A stretch of 64,000 bases of DNA from Candidatus Melainabacteria bacterium. GTDB taxonomy: Bacteria > Cyanobacteriota > Vampirovibrionia > Obscuribacterales > Obscuribacteraceae. A model generated the notes under the pieces. The model did not search any database and was not told where the DNA came from. It saw nothing but the letters and a program-made list of their open reading frames with translations. The stretch spans positions 248,001 through 312,000 of the forward strand of contig QKMZ01000002.1 of NCBI GenBank assembly GCA_003242885.1. The letters are read 5' to 3'. Below, piece after piece: positions 1-9,256 of this stretch. Made by a program: the position numbers and the translations under genes. Position 1 is the stretch's first letter. Each line of letters opens with the position of its first letter.

Positions 1-2
1 TA

Positions 3-1385
3 ATCCTATATCGAACTTCTGTGCCTCTTTTGCTAAATAAGAGTCATGGCCTGACATGGTTGACGCCGCTTCAGGATTGGCTTTTGGCTCATCCATTTTT
101 CACTGCAATCGCTTTTGCCTTGCTGGTGGTTTTTCCCGTTACGCTCATCATTTCCATCATCACGTATAACTTAGTTGAAGTTCCATTCTTCAGTTTGAGG
201 CAAAGGTATGTTTTCGAGAACGAGCAAGCGAAGAAGGTGGCAGTGAATTGGACGCAGTCCATACTAATTGCGATATCCACGTTCAAAAAAAACATAACCC
301 ATTGCTCCAAGGTTGCAGCGATAGCGGGCGCTCTGATTCTATTGATTCTTGCTTGCGGCGAAACTGTCTGTATCGCTCAAGGTAAGAAGCTGGATGCATT
401 TACTCAGCCAGATGAGAGACTCGGCTCGATTTATATTCCTGGTCGAAAAATTGAATGGTCCGATAACGAGTATTCAACTGGTGTTCTATCTTCAGCGGGC
501 TTACGGGATGTTGAACATAGGACGGAAAAGCCGGCTGGCGTAAAGAGAATTCTTTTGCTCGGCGATTCAATGGTGGAAGGGTTGCAAATACCACTCTCGC
601 AGATTGTTGCTCGTCGCTTGCAAGAAGAGTTTGACGCCGAATTTGACAAGAGAATTGAAGTGATAAATGGCGGTCATATCGAATACTCGCTCGGGCAAAC
701 GGTGCGTTTGTACGATAGGCTTTCGCGTGACTATAAGCCGGATGAAGTATTTCTTGTCTTGGATAACTTTGCTGTTGAGACGAATTGCCGTAACTGCGCA
801 GATTATTCTGGTGACTCTCGTCCCTACTTCTTCGTTAAGAACAACATTTTGTTCGAAGATAACATGCTCCTTCCCGCTAGGTCTTACTGCGACTGTTGGC
901 GATTTTTGCTGCAACACAGTCGTTTAGCGAATTGGCTGGTCAACGAAGACTTGCGCCTGCAGCGGACCAGTTACGCCTACCGAACAGTAAAAAAAGAATG
1001 CCAGATTGCGTGGCGTGGCGTTAGCGCAACTCGCATTGCTTATCCAAACCCTGATCGACGTGAAGTGCGGGATGCATTACTCAGTTTTCTAAATCGAGTA
1101 GCTCGAATGCAGGGCACGAAGCTGACCGTATTTACTATGTTTCAGCCTTGTTTAGATCCAGCAAGAAAAGATTTCGAGGAAGTGAAGGCTCAAAGCAAAC
1201 GAGAATTCTACGATGTTGTGTCTCTGAACGACGCGCTGACAAAGGCAGGATCGAAGTGTTTTAGTTCATGCGGTATGACACAACAGGGGCACGCAGTCGT
1301 GGCGCAGACTATGTATGATTCTTTTGTGCGCAAAAACACAGCGATTGCTGGCAATCATCTCAAGCAGCCGGAAATGGTGGAGTAG
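3..1385 (+). CDS. Acyltransferase-3/SGNH fusion protein, C-terminal part (5' end outside the window)
   Basis: The reading frame is open to the left edge of the window. A GTG at 21 exists, but the sequence before it (positions 3-20) is also coding in frame, so the true start probably lies upstream. The first ~55 residues form a hydrophobic helix ending in YNLVEVPFF, which resembles the last membrane helix of acyltransferase-3 (OafA/YrhL) proteins, where it usually reads liEkPf. A second membrane helix follows (about residues 98-115 counted from GTG 21). After it comes a soluble SGNH-hydrolase-like domain with the block I motif LLGDSMVEG. AT3-SGNH fusions O-acetylate surface glycans in the periplasm. 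The expected C-terminal D-x-x-H element seems replaced: the sequence reads SSCGMTQQGH where DGxHLTxxGH is usual. Catalytic competence of the SGNH domain is therefore doubtful. The stop lies 4 bases before the next gene. Confidence 0.7.
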   Translation: MLYRTSVPLLLNKSHGLTWLTPLQDWLLAHPFFTAIAFALLVVFPVTLIISIITYNLVEVPFFSLRQRYVFENEQAKKVAVNWTQSILIAISTFKKNITHCSKVAAIAGALILLILACGETVCIAQGKKLDAFTQPDERLGSIYIPGRKIEWSDNEYSTGVLSSAGLRDVEHRTEKPAGVKRILLLGDSMVEGLQIPLSQIVARRLQEEFDAEFDKRIEVINGGHIEYSLGQTVRLYDRLSRDYKPDEVFLVLDNFAVETNCRNCADYSGDSRPYFFVKNNILFEDNMLLPARSYCDCWRFLLQHSRLANWLVNEDLRLQRTSYAYRTVKKECQIAWRGVSATRIAYPNPDRREVRDALLSFLNRVARMQGTKLTVFTMFQPCLDPARKDFEEVKAQSKREFYDVVSLNDALTKAGSKCFSSCGMTQQGHAVVAQTMYDSFVRKNTAIAGNHLKQPEMVE

Positions 1386-1389
1386 GAAG

Positions 1390-2610
1390 ATGCGCACGAT
1401 TCTATTCTTACTTCCGTCACGTGCGCTTTCCGGCGGTGTCTTGGTGGCTCGTCATCATGCTATGTTGCTTGCGGCGAAAGGCTATGAGGTCACAGTCGCC
1501 TATCTTCATGCGTCTGATTTGGACAATGGATCGGTGTTGCCGAGCATTTTTCCAGCGCATGAGATTTTTCATTCAGAGCTAGACCAGCGCAGCACCTATG
1601 ATGCGGTTGTTGCGACATGGTGGGAAACCGCTTATCATGCCGCGCAAATTACAGCGAGAAGCTATTTCTATTTTGTCCAAGGATTTGAAGAAAGACTATA
1701 CCCTTCAGATTCTGCTTGGCCGTTGGTTGTGCAGCGAACATACCAGTCTGGATTTCACTTCATCACTGTCAACTCCGGTTTGCAACGATATCTTCAGAGT
1801 CAGTTTGGGCAATCTGCGGTTGTAATTCCACCCGGCATCAATCTGGAAGATTATGAATGTGAGCCAAGAATTCCGCGCAATTCTGATTCATTGCGAGTGC
1901 TTGTCGAAGGAGCACCGGACGCCGAGTATAAACGCGTTGCGCTAGCTTTTGACGCACTATCTAAAGTTGCTGCAATTGAGACTGTGTACGTATCTCCAAA
2001 AGGTAAACCGAAAATCGATTGGCGAGTTGATCATTCCTTCGAGAGTGTTCCGCCTGCGCAGATGCCGTCGATTTACAAGTCTTGCGATTTGGTACTAAAG
2101 CTAAGTACGGACGAGAGTTTTTCTTTGCCTGTTTTGGAATCTTTTGCCGCAGGTGCCACTGCCATCGCTGCTGAGTATTACGGTGGCTCTGATTTCATTG
2201 TTGATGGTAAGAACGCAATTGTTGTGCCAGTTGATGATCTCGCTGCAACTATCAGATCTTTGGAAAAACTTCAAAGTGATAGAAAGTTTTTGAACGAGCT
2301 AAAGTCTTGCGCTAGAGCGACTGCTGCAATGTATTCATGGCATGGTTTGTCAGAGAAAATGGAAGCAGCGATGCTTGCTGGTTTTGAGTTTAGAAATACG
2401 GAAACTCGACCTCTAGCAGGTTGTTTACCTTCGCTTCAAGCACTGCATGCAATGCGTCTGGAACTGGCTCAGGCTCAATTTGAAAAGGAGCATTATAAGA
2501 GCGCTCACGCGGAAGTCTCTGCAGAATTGCATGCCTCTCGCGCCTACCGCCTCGGAAATTCTATTGTGAAGGCTTTTCGCTCTATTACCCGCCCTGAGGT
2601 GGAACGATGA
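1390..2610 (+). CDS. Glycosyltransferase family 4 (GT-B)
   Basis: About 406 residues. The start ATG at 1390 is preceded by GTGGAG at 1377-1382; an upstream in-frame ATG at 1315 would sit inside the previous gene and adds unlikely residues. The protein opens with a GT-B Rossmann strand (RTILFLLPSRALSGGV). Its C-terminal half has the retaining-GT4 signature ESFSLPVLESFAAGATAIA (E-x7-E type), which binds the sugar-nucleotide donor. After the catalytic domain comes a ~45-residue helical, coiled-coil-prone stretch, then a short basic tail (AYRLGNSIVKAFRSI) like those ending several other transferases here. It presumably adds one sugar to a lipid-linked glycan at the cytoplasmic membrane face. It lies 4 bases after the acyltransferase gene and overlaps the ligase gene by 4 bases (ATGA), so the three are probably co-translated. 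Donor and acceptor cannot be read from the sequence. Confidence 0.85.
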   Translation: MRTILFLLPSRALSGGVLVARHHAMLLAAKGYEVTVAYLHASDLDNGSVLPSIFPAHEIFHSELDQRSTYDAVVATWWETAYHAAQITARSYFYFVQGFEERLYPSDSAWPLVVQRTYQSGFHFITVNSGLQRYLQSQFGQSAVVIPPGINLEDYECEPRIPRNSDSLRVLVEGAPDAEYKRVALAFDALSKVAAIETVYVSPKGKPKIDWRVDHSFESVPPAQMPSIYKSCDLVLKLSTDESFSLPVLESFAAGATAIAAEYYGGSDFIVDGKNAIVVPVDDLAATIRSLEKLQSDRKFLNELKSCARATAAMYSWHGLSEKMEAAMLAGFEFRNTETRPLAGCLPSLQALHAMRLELAQAQFEKEHYKSAHAEVSAELHASRAYRLGNSIVKAFRSITRPEVER

Positions 2611-3956
2611 TGCGAAAAGCAATGATCTCCTTTGCGAACAAGTTAGCACCGGCATATTTGACGGTGTTGATGCTGTATCAATTCTTTCTCTATTTCATGA
2701 TCGGCAACATTTTTCATTCGCTCTTCTTGCCGATGATAGATCACACACACTTTTCCATTGTCTGGGTAACCACAATCATTTTGATTCCATTTTTTGCTAA
2801 AGAGTGCAAAAAAGCTTGGAATGAAAAACGTAAAGCAGAGCAGATCTTTCTCGTCTCGTGTGGTGTTTTCGTGTCCATAGCTTCGCTCAAAAGGCTCGGC
2901 TCTGTTGAATCGGTATGGGGTTTGCTTACCGCAATCACTGTTTTTATGTTCCTATTGCTCGCTCCTAAACTTCTCAAGAAAAGGCATTATGCGGTCTTAT
3001 TTTGGTTTGTCAGCATTCTTGCCGGAGTTCACGCCGTTAGTCAGATTTGCTTTGTGTTAGGTCAAACACAGCAGTTTTGCGGTTTTAACGTCAATATGCC
3101 ACATGGGCGCTTGATGCGAGTTCCACACCTTCCCCTGCTAGCATTACTGGATGGCTATACGGGCGGCTGGTTCACTAATCCCAATTGTCTGGCCAGTTAC
3201 ATCATGGCGATCCCAGCAATTTCTATATTTCTAAGCCAGCCCGCTTTTACCCGCTCAAAAGCAGCCCGTTGGCTTGCTTTAAGCATCTGCGCGCTAACAT
3301 CAATAAGCCTGCTTTTGACATTCTCCCGCGCTGCCATACTTTCAGCCATGCTCGGAATGATACTGCCAGCGGTGTACGCGTTGCGTAAGCGAAAGGTGCC
3401 GGTTTTTGCATCTGTTTCTTTCTTGGTTGTCCTTGTGTCCGGGCTCTTCTTTGCACAGATGCGATTCACAACTTTGGGTGATCCACTTAGTTTGAGCGGT
3501 AGAATTGATATTTGGAAGTCTGTCAGTGAATCACTAAAGCATTTGCCGTTTTTTGGATATGGAACCTTCAGAGGCGCTAACACGGGCGAAACGCCTCACA
3601 ATGTCTTTCTCGCCAATCTTTTGTTCTATGGAGTTCCTGGCTTTGTCTCCCTTCTTGCTATGTTAGGCTCCGGAATCTTTATGATCGGGCGCCAGGTCAA
3701 GCGAGAACCTGGTTACGGCGTGCTTGCTCTGTTTGGTTTTGTCTTAGCCTACATTTGTGCTTACTCCCAGATTGAGTACGTTTTGACGTGCCCTCATTCA
3801 TTTTCGAATTCGGTTGTTTTGCTGGTATTTGGTTTTCTCATATATCTGAGCACTAAGAAGCAAGAAAACAAGCAAGCTGCTCGAGACAATGAAACCGAAA
3901 CAGAAATTCTCAGTCAGGCGGACTCACACAAGCTACAATCGCCTGTCCGCCCTTGA
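2607..3956 (+). CDS. O-antigen ligase/polymerase family membrane protein (WaaL/Wzy-like)
   Basis: 449 residues with about 11-12 hydrophobic helices. The large loop after the first cluster of helices contains TGGWFTNPNCLASY, and the following segment has LLTFSRAAILSAMLG. Then comes the Wzy_C-type region SGRIDIWKSVSESLKHLPFFGYG followed by TPHNVFLANLLFYGVPG. The spacing of the loop Arg, the G-x-G and the HN pair is typical of the O-antigen ligase family (WaaL, Wzy, TuaE). Such proteins transfer undecaprenyl-diphosphate-linked glycan to an acceptor, or polymerise repeat units, on the periplasmic side. With an ABC exporter nearby, a ligase role is more natural than a Wzy polymerase, but the sequence cannot decide. 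The start overlaps the stop of the GT4 gene. A hydrophilic charged tail ends the protein. Confidence 0.8.
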   Translation: MMRKAMISFANKLAPAYLTVLMLYQFFLYFMIGNIFHSLFLPMIDHTHFSIVWVTTIILIPFFAKECKKAWNEKRKAEQIFLVSCGVFVSIASLKRLGSVESVWGLLTAITVFMFLLLAPKLLKKRHYAVLFWFVSILAGVHAVSQICFVLGQTQQFCGFNVNMPHGRLMRVPHLPLLALLDGYTGGWFTNPNCLASYIMAIPAISIFLSQPAFTRSKAARWLALSICALTSISLLLTFSRAAILSAMLGMILPAVYALRKRKVPVFASVSFLVVLVSGLFFAQMRFTTLGDPLSLSGRIDIWKSVSESLKHLPFFGYGTFRGANTGETPHNVFLANLLFYGVPGFVSLLAMLGSGIFMIGRQVKREPGYGVLALFGFVLAYICAYSQIEYVLTCPHSFSNSVVLLVFGFLIYLSTKKQENKQAARDNETETEILSQADSHKLQSPVRP

Positions 3957-3962
3957 GCAGTT

Positions 3963-6170
3963 TCACCTATGGCATCGCAAATAGGCAGCAGTGATGTAAT
4001 CTGACAGAGCGCCGGGGCTATTATTGACCAAGCTAATCTCTTCAATCTCATCGGGATAGTCGTCGAAAATGCGCCCGGGCTGTGTGTAAACAGCAGGTGT
4101 GGCGGGACCGAAAATCGGGATTTCGAAGGCGCTGGCATTACCGCTTTTGTATCGAACAGTGCAGTTAATCAGCGCAGGTCTTCCCGTGGTCAGGAAGTCT
4201 AAGGATTCGAAGTTCTGATGTGTGATGGATTGTCTTGGGTGTATTGAGAGCTTCTGTGGATCCGTTGTTTCCAGCTTGTATGCAGGATTGAAATGCAAGT
4301 CGGCTGTGTCTAAAACGTTCTCGGGGGCATAATTTACTCCTGTTTGCAGTGGATCGGGCGGAGCCACGACTTCTATTCTCGGGTATTTGAATATCGCGGT
4401 TTGTTTGCTGTTGCTGTGAAAACAGATGGTGATCGCCTGTCCGCAATAGTTTTTCAAATCTATTTCGCCTGACTTGCTCAAGTCTGCGAAGTCACGGTCT
4501 GAGCTCCCTTCGTGTTTGATTAAAACTGGCTTGCGAAGCGCGGTATCACGTATGGATGTTGCGTCTGTCCCGAGAATCTTGCAATGTAATTTTGCCGAGA
4601 TGCAATTTGGGGGAATTTTCACATGCCAGAAAACAGTGCAATCACCCTGCAAGGCGAGGTTCAGGTGATTGTAGTTTTTCCAACTTTTTTCTCTATTCGG
4701 ATCTGTTCCTTTGACCCAGAAAACTCTGGCACCATTGACTCTTTGGACTTCCACCGAATTCAAAGCGAAATCACCTTGAAGTAGATATTCTCGATGTGGC
4801 GCAAATATAGACCAGGCATTCTTTTCCAGCGGCATTGCCAGTGTATATGGCTCCAAATTCACCAGCTTAAAAATCATTCTCGTCGCATATGTAGGCGCAT
4901 GTGCGAAATTACGCACGAGAGAGGCAGCAAAGGGTGCCCTGTTGGCCAGATAGTATTGTTTGTCTTCAAAGGTTTTACTGAAGCAAACACTCAAAAGAAT
5001 CACGGAAATGAATACTATGATTGAGCCGGTGCGAACTGCTCGATGGTGTTGAGTGGTAAAGCTAAAGCAGTAGAGGGCAAGTCCAAGCAATCCGCACCAG
5101 AAAAGTGAACTCACAGAACTGTTTGTTGGTGCAATGAATGGTCGCGCTGTAGCGATGAGACCTATAGTCTCTAATCCCATAATGATGCAGAGCAATGAGG
5201 GCATCAACGTGTTTCTCATTCGTTCTTTCTGCGTTAGTTTGAATGCGACAAAGAGGAGCAGGCACATGCATACGAGTCCAAAAAGTCCGGCATTGAATGA
5301 TTGAGTGAGGTGTCCAAAGTTAGTTCCAGTGCCACTTGCGAACGGTCTGCCCAGAATGTTCAAAAAGATCCCGAAATCAAATCCGAGAATCTGGTCGGCA
5401 ATCGAGCGGGTGTGTTCTTGCCTGACAGTGAACGATGCTAAGTAAGGTGCCAAGGATAGAACAGATGCCGCAATCGCCCACGTATAGTCTCTGACGCTGC
5501 GTTTTCCGTTCAAATAAACTTGCACAAATAGCAGGGGTAGAGCGGTCAGGCTCAGCGCTGTTGTCCAACATCCGATCACGGCTGCCAGCGTGGATGCTAT
5601 GTTGACTGAAACTCGGCTGGGAAATCTTGCCAATGCCCAAATGCTCAAAAGGCTCATAAGCAGAGATAATTGCCAGGTGGCAGCGAAGGTGGGATGTGCT
5701 AGAACCGTTGTTTGCGATGGTGCGAACAGGATTAAGCTCAGTGGTAGAAACATTGCTAGCCTAGTATTAGCACTGTACTTGCCGAACATGTAATCGTTCA
5801 TGAGCAGAACGCGCAAAAGCAGAAGTATTAGAGCGAGGCTAAGCATCGCGGTTTGCGAGGCAGCTGTCAGTATGCAATTCAACCAGAAGAGAGCAAGTCC
5901 GAGCGCAAAGCTGTGCCCATTGATCAGTGTGTCGCGAAAATAGTTCAACCAGTTGTAGTCACTGACACTCATGCGCTCAATGAGCCTGAAGAAAATGACA
6001 TCGTCGTTGCTGGGTATATCGATACCCGACGTGTAGAGAAAACTGCAAGCGCGGACAATCGGAATTAGCCCCGCCAGAGCTAAAAGCAAGCAAATCGAGA
6101 AGGTGACCTTCTTGCCTTGGTTTTGCTCTTGACCTTCGAAATGCTGATTCTTCTGCGCTTCTGTTTCCAC
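3963..6170 (-). CDS. Large polytopic membrane protein, GT-C-like, with a soluble C-terminal domain
   Basis: 735 residues from GTG at 6170, which lies 5 bases after the upstream stop; a TTG at 6200 would give 745 residues but overlaps the upstream gene and lacks a ribosome-binding site. About 11-12 hydrophobic helices fill the first ~440 residues. The first extracytoplasmic loop (GIDIPSNDDVIFFRLIER) carries an acidic pair where GT-C glycosyltransferases place their catalytic acid. The last ~300 residues are soluble and beta-rich; GEIDLKNYCGQAITICF followed by KYPRIEVV resembles a galactose-binding-like sandwich. I do not recognise a named family. A polyprenyl-phosphate-sugar-dependent transferase is the best guess. 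It is the third gene of a minus-strand operon after the DUF4388 and MshEN-repeat genes, and converges with the ligase gene 6 bases away. Confidence 0.55.
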   Translation of the reverse strand: METEAQKNQHFEGQEQNQGKKVTFSICLLLALAGLIPIVRACSFLYTSGIDIPSNDDVIFFRLIERMSVSDYNWLNYFRDTLINGHSFALGLALFWLNCILTAASQTAMLSLALILLLLRVLLMNDYMFGKYSANTRLAMFLPLSLILFAPSQTTVLAHPTFAATWQLSLLMSLLSIWALARFPSRVSVNIASTLAAVIGCWTTALSLTALPLLFVQVYLNGKRSVRDYTWAIAASVLSLAPYLASFTVRQEHTRSIADQILGFDFGIFLNILGRPFASGTGTNFGHLTQSFNAGLFGLVCMCLLLFVAFKLTQKERMRNTLMPSLLCIIMGLETIGLIATARPFIAPTNSSVSSLFWCGLLGLALYCFSFTTQHHRAVRTGSIIVFISVILLSVCFSKTFEDKQYYLANRAPFAASLVRNFAHAPTYATRMIFKLVNLEPYTLAMPLEKNAWSIFAPHREYLLQGDFALNSVEVQRVNGARVFWVKGTDPNREKSWKNYNHLNLALQGDCTVFWHVKIPPNCISAKLHCKILGTDATSIRDTALRKPVLIKHEGSSDRDFADLSKSGEIDLKNYCGQAITICFHSNSKQTAIFKYPRIEVVAPPDPLQTGVNYAPENVLDTADLHFNPAYKLETTDPQKLSIHPRQSITHQNFESLDFLTTGRPALINCTVRYKSGNASAFEIPIFGPATPAVYTQPGRIFDDYPDEIEEISLVNNSPGALSDYITAAYLRCHR

Positions 6171-6175
6171 GCTGC

Positions 6176-7429
6176 CTATGACATAGATGCAGGGAGCCAA
6201 TCAAAGTCTTTCATTGCAGAGGCTATATCTACATCATTTTCATGAATGTATGCAAGCAATGTTCGCGCTTGCTCTAAATCCAGTATCTTCTGTTCTACCA
6301 GTGATTTGAGCGTGTTGGCGCCGTCCATAGTCATCTGTGTCATGAAGCCGGACTCAAGCAGTGATGCTGCAAGCGATTGGCGTTTTTTCAAAGCCTTTTG
6401 AGTGGCTACTTCGAGATCTTCCGGGTGGATACAGCCTGTCACTTTCAGCAACTCTGCAACTTCTAGTTCTTCCTCGAAATATTCTTCCTGCTCCTCTAGA
6501 GCCTGCAGAACTTGCGCGATATCCCAATCGACTGTTTCCAATTTCTTGGTCAATTGAATCGCTTGGTCTTCTTGTAAGGCGCCTTCCATGAGCATATTGA
6601 GAAGCTCGTTGAGCGCGGTGACACTTTTTTCGGAACAGAATCCGCAAGAGATAAGCGCTTCATCAATTGACTTATCCTCAGTCACTTCTATTTCTCGCGC
6701 TGAGATCAGTTCTCTCTCGTTTATCAAACCGGACAGATACATCAGGTATCCGATGTCGCTGTAAGGATAGGGATCTTCCTCTACCACTCCTAATTCCATC
6801 AGCGGCTGCAAGAGTGGTAACTTGCGCAATCGTGCAGAGCGAAGCGCTTGCAATACCTGGCTTCGTGTGGCAATTCCGTCGCGAATAATTCTTAGACCCA
6901 ATAGAGCGGAATTCAGCAAATCAACGGTAATGACGCCACGGTTTAGCAGCACCTGCCCCAACGGCAAAGAAGCATTGATGCCATCAACAATTGCTTTCTC
7001 GATCTGCTTCTGTTGTGCCGCTGCCGATTCGCGCAATAGGTCTCCGAGGCGGCTTGCTTTGACGCCGGCAGCCGTAGGTAGAGCGTTGACACGAGCCACA
7101 GCTTCTTCAATTGTCAAAGCCTGCTGTTTGATGAGCTTTAAGACTGTGACTCCGTTGGTGACTGACAGTGAGCCTTTGACAATCAGGTCTTGCACATCCA
7201 GTGCTTTTCCGAGCAGCTCTTCGGCAAGGTGTCCTTCCATCGATAGAATTCGGCCGAGCGGGACGTGCATCTTCACAGCCAACGCGGTGCAACTGTCGAG
7301 CGTTTCCTGATCAATCATTGTCGATTGCACAAGTAAATCGCCGATCTTGATGGGCAGCGGTTTCTCAGCTTCTGGCTGCAGTCCTTGCCCTTCGGAAAAA
7401 TTGAATGGGATAAAGTACTCTTCCGACAT
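6176..7429 (-). CDS. MshEN/T2SSE-N-like helical repeat protein
   Basis: 417 soluble residues, acidic and largely helical, with no membrane segment. The sequence is built from about four degenerate units of the type (I/L)GDLL...G.(I/L)...L..A......PLG..L...G.(I/L)...L..AL. Examples are KIGDLLVQSTMIDQETL, SRLGDLLRESAAAQQ, PLGQVLLNRGVITVDLLNSAL and VAELLKVTGCIHPEDLEVA. This pattern resembles the N-terminal domain of GspE/PilB/MshE ATPases, which in MshE binds cyclic di-GMP. No ATPase domain is attached. The gene lies 15 bases downstream of the DUF4388/degenerate-GGDEF gene and just ahead of the GT-C-like gene, so a signalling or scaffolding role in glycan assembly is possible. Whether it binds a nucleotide is unknown; the canonical MshEN ligand residues are not clearly conserved by eye. 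Confidence 0.6.
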   Translation of the reverse strand: MSEEYFIPFNFSEGQGLQPEAEKPLPIKIGDLLVQSTMIDQETLDSCTALAVKMHVPLGRILSMEGHLAEELLGKALDVQDLIVKGSLSVTNGVTVLKLIKQQALTIEEAVARVNALPTAAGVKASRLGDLLRESAAAQQKQIEKAIVDGINASLPLGQVLLNRGVITVDLLNSALLGLRIIRDGIATRSQVLQALRSARLRKLPLLQPLMELGVVEEDPYPYSDIGYLMYLSGLINERELISAREIEVTEDKSIDEALISCGFCSEKSVTALNELLNMLMEGALQEDQAIQLTKKLETVDWDIAQVLQALEEQEEYFEEELEVAELLKVTGCIHPEDLEVATQKALKKRQSLAASLLESGFMTQMTMDGANTLKSLVEQKILDLEQARTLLAYIHENDVDIASAMKDFDWLPASMS

Positions 7430-7444
7430 CGCTTTACTCCAGAT

Positions 7445-9256
7445 TTATTTATAGCTCTTGGAGATAATCAGCGGGAAGTTAGCTTCGACTGCTCTATCCT
7501 TGGCTTTGCGTGCGGCGGACAGTAATTGCTGAACCGAATCGCCATCTGCAGGCAGATTAGCTACGCCGAAAGCGAGTTTCAGACTCTTCTTGTCTAAGTT
7601 TTTAATTAGCGGCGTTACCGTCAAGGTCTGAAGAATTCTATTAGCTACATATGCGGCCGAAGCCGTTCGCGTATTCGGCAAGAGCAGCGCGTATTCGAGC
7701 ATCTCATAGTGCCCGAGTATGTCTAGCGGACGCTTTACCATTTCAATGCGTCGTGCCGCATTCTGCACCGCAGAAGGTGGCAAGACATCAAACATGGTCT
7801 GCAGATCGCCGCGCTTTTGATTGCTGTCGTATTCCTTCTTTCTGTTCATTTCAAAAAGAATGATCGACATTGGCCAACCATAAGCTTCGAATCGATAAAA
7901 CTCATGCTGCAAGTATAGTAAGAACGCTGAGTAGCTCAGCACCCCGGTTTCCTGGCGCACCATTGATTCTAAGAGAGCGTCTACTTCTTTCTTGCCATCG
8001 CCTAGAAAATCGAGCGCACCGACCTTTACTGCATCCGGCGGCTTGATTTCAATGAGTTCGCAAGTAAGGAAATTGAAAATCAGTGGAATCCAATCAGCTG
8101 ATTCCATCGGCCTGTCGCGCAAAAGGTCATTGAGCGAATACTTGTGCCCGATGGTTCTATATACTTCTATCTGTTTGTCGACATTGAGAGGTTCGCCTTT
8201 GGTCAACATGAGCCGGACTTCCGTATCGCTCATGTTGCGCGATTTCTTGACCAAGTACGCGTCAGTGGTTAAACCCATGCGCTCAAGATGTTTTTTCTTG
8301 TCTAGAAGGGCGATACCTTCCATGACTGTGTCCATCATCGGTTTAAGAACATTGCGCACTTCTGTCTTTTCATCTGGGAAGAATGCAAATGTCCCTTTGC
8401 GCCAGGTGATCAGTTCTCGCACTGCGTTGTCGCCCAAGATACCTGCAACGTGAGCGTACATGGCGACACCGTTCAGAAAATAAACTTCTCCTACGCTCTC
8501 GTCTCCAAGGATTTCCAGCCGACCCGTTAATCCATCATTGTTCAAATTCGAAATTAGCGTCGAAATCTGTGTGCTCTCAACAGAACCTTCAAGAGACTTC
8601 GTTTCGAGCTGAGGTTCTGGCGCAGTAAAACGTGGTCCGTGCTGCGATTGAGAAGGCATTTTGTCGCCCAGATAATCGACGCCACCACTTTGTGGTTGCT
8701 GAAATGTGGAAAGAGAACTGGAAGACTGGGTGGGGTGAAAACTGCCTGAGCTGCTCGGCGAGCCTTCTGGATTGTAGCCGGCAAGATCGGCAGGATTTAC
8801 AGCCGGTGGAGAATTGAAACCTACCGAATCATCTTGAAACCTAGACTCTTGTTGCATCGCTGGTACAGGTTGTGTCAGTGACGCATTAGGATCAAGCGCT
8901 GGCATCCCGGTTTTCGAGCGGTCCATGGCGCGAGTACTTTGCACCGACATACAGACCATGTCGTTTACCAGATCGAAATCCCCGGACTCCTGCTGCCATA
9001 GCATCTGCGCTTCGGTGCCGTCGTCTTCAAGCAAAGTCCACAGCGGATTATTTCTGCCGCTTTCGACTTTGACACTTAGGCTGTACGTCAAATTTGTGTT
9101 GGGTGCGACGAAAAGCTGTTCCACATCGCGGGGTTGATTGTCCCTCGCCTGCTCGAACATGGTCTGGTATATATCCATGCTCGGAACGTGTTTGATATTT
9201 GGAAGATTGATTCTGCCCCGGCTGGGCGGAGGTTGTGGCTTTTTCGAACCAAACAT
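7445..9256 (-). CDS. DUF4388 protein with a degenerate GGDEF-like C-terminal domain
   Basis: 603 residues. Residues ~25-110 form a small N-terminal domain, and ~115-215 a Ser/Pro/Gln-rich disordered linker. Residues ~220-330 are a DUF4388 (PatA-N-like) domain: SLEGSVESTQISTLISNLNN, GRLEIL, VGEVYFLNGVAMYA and WRKGTFAFFP. Residues ~430-600 look like a nucleotidyl-cyclase fold: a FLLYLQHEFYRFEAYGWPMSIILFEM strand-helix, then RRIEMVKRPLDILGHYEMLEYALLLPNT. In a true diguanylate cyclase the last segment reads R.GGDEFa.LLP, so the GGDEF signature is lost (HYEMLEY, residues 516-522) and cyclase activity is unlikely. DUF4388 proteins are common in regulatory systems of cyanobacteria and deltaproteobacteria. 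ATG at 9256 is preceded by a purine-rich AAGAGAG. It heads a three-gene minus-strand operon. Confidence 0.75.
   Translation of the reverse strand: MFGSKKPQPPPSRGRINLPNIKHVPSMDIYQTMFEQARDNQPRDVEQLFVAPNTNLTYSLSVKVESGRNNPLWTLLEDDGTEAQMLWQQESGDFDLVNDMVCMSVQSTRAMDRSKTGMPALDPNASLTQPVPAMQQESRFQDDSVGFNSPPAVNPADLAGYNPEGSPSSSGSFHPTQSSSSLSTFQQPQSGGVDYLGDKMPSQSQHGPRFTAPEPQLETKSLEGSVESTQISTLISNLNNDGLTGRLEILGDESVGEVYFLNGVAMYAHVAGILGDNAVRELITWRKGTFAFFPDEKTEVRNVLKPMMDTVMEGIALLDKKKHLERMGLTTDAYLVKKSRNMSDTEVRLMLTKGEPLNVDKQIEVYRTIGHKYSLNDLLRDRPMESADWIPLIFNFLTCELIEIKPPDAVKVGALDFLGDGKKEVDALLESMVRQETGVLSYSAFLLYLQHEFYRFEAYGWPMSIILFEMNRKKEYDSNQKRGDLQTMFDVLPPSAVQNAARRIEMVKRPLDILGHYEMLEYALLLPNTRTASAAYVANRILQTLTVTPLIKNLDKKSLKLAFGVANLPADGDSVQQLLSAARKAKDRAVEANFPLIISKSYK

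Noticed and set aside
21..1385. GTG at 21 as a true gene start
   Set aside because: The frame is open to the window edge, and the first residues continue an acyltransferase-3-like helix, so the gene more likely starts upstream.
6822..7310. 162-residue open frame antisense to the MshEN-repeat gene
   Set aside because: It is a low-complexity Ser/Ala/Arg/Thr-rich translation, and the opposite strand holds a coherent repeat protein.
7445..9256. Active diguanylate cyclase
   Set aside because: The GGDEF signature is replaced by HYEMLEY, so the C-terminal domain is probably not catalytic.
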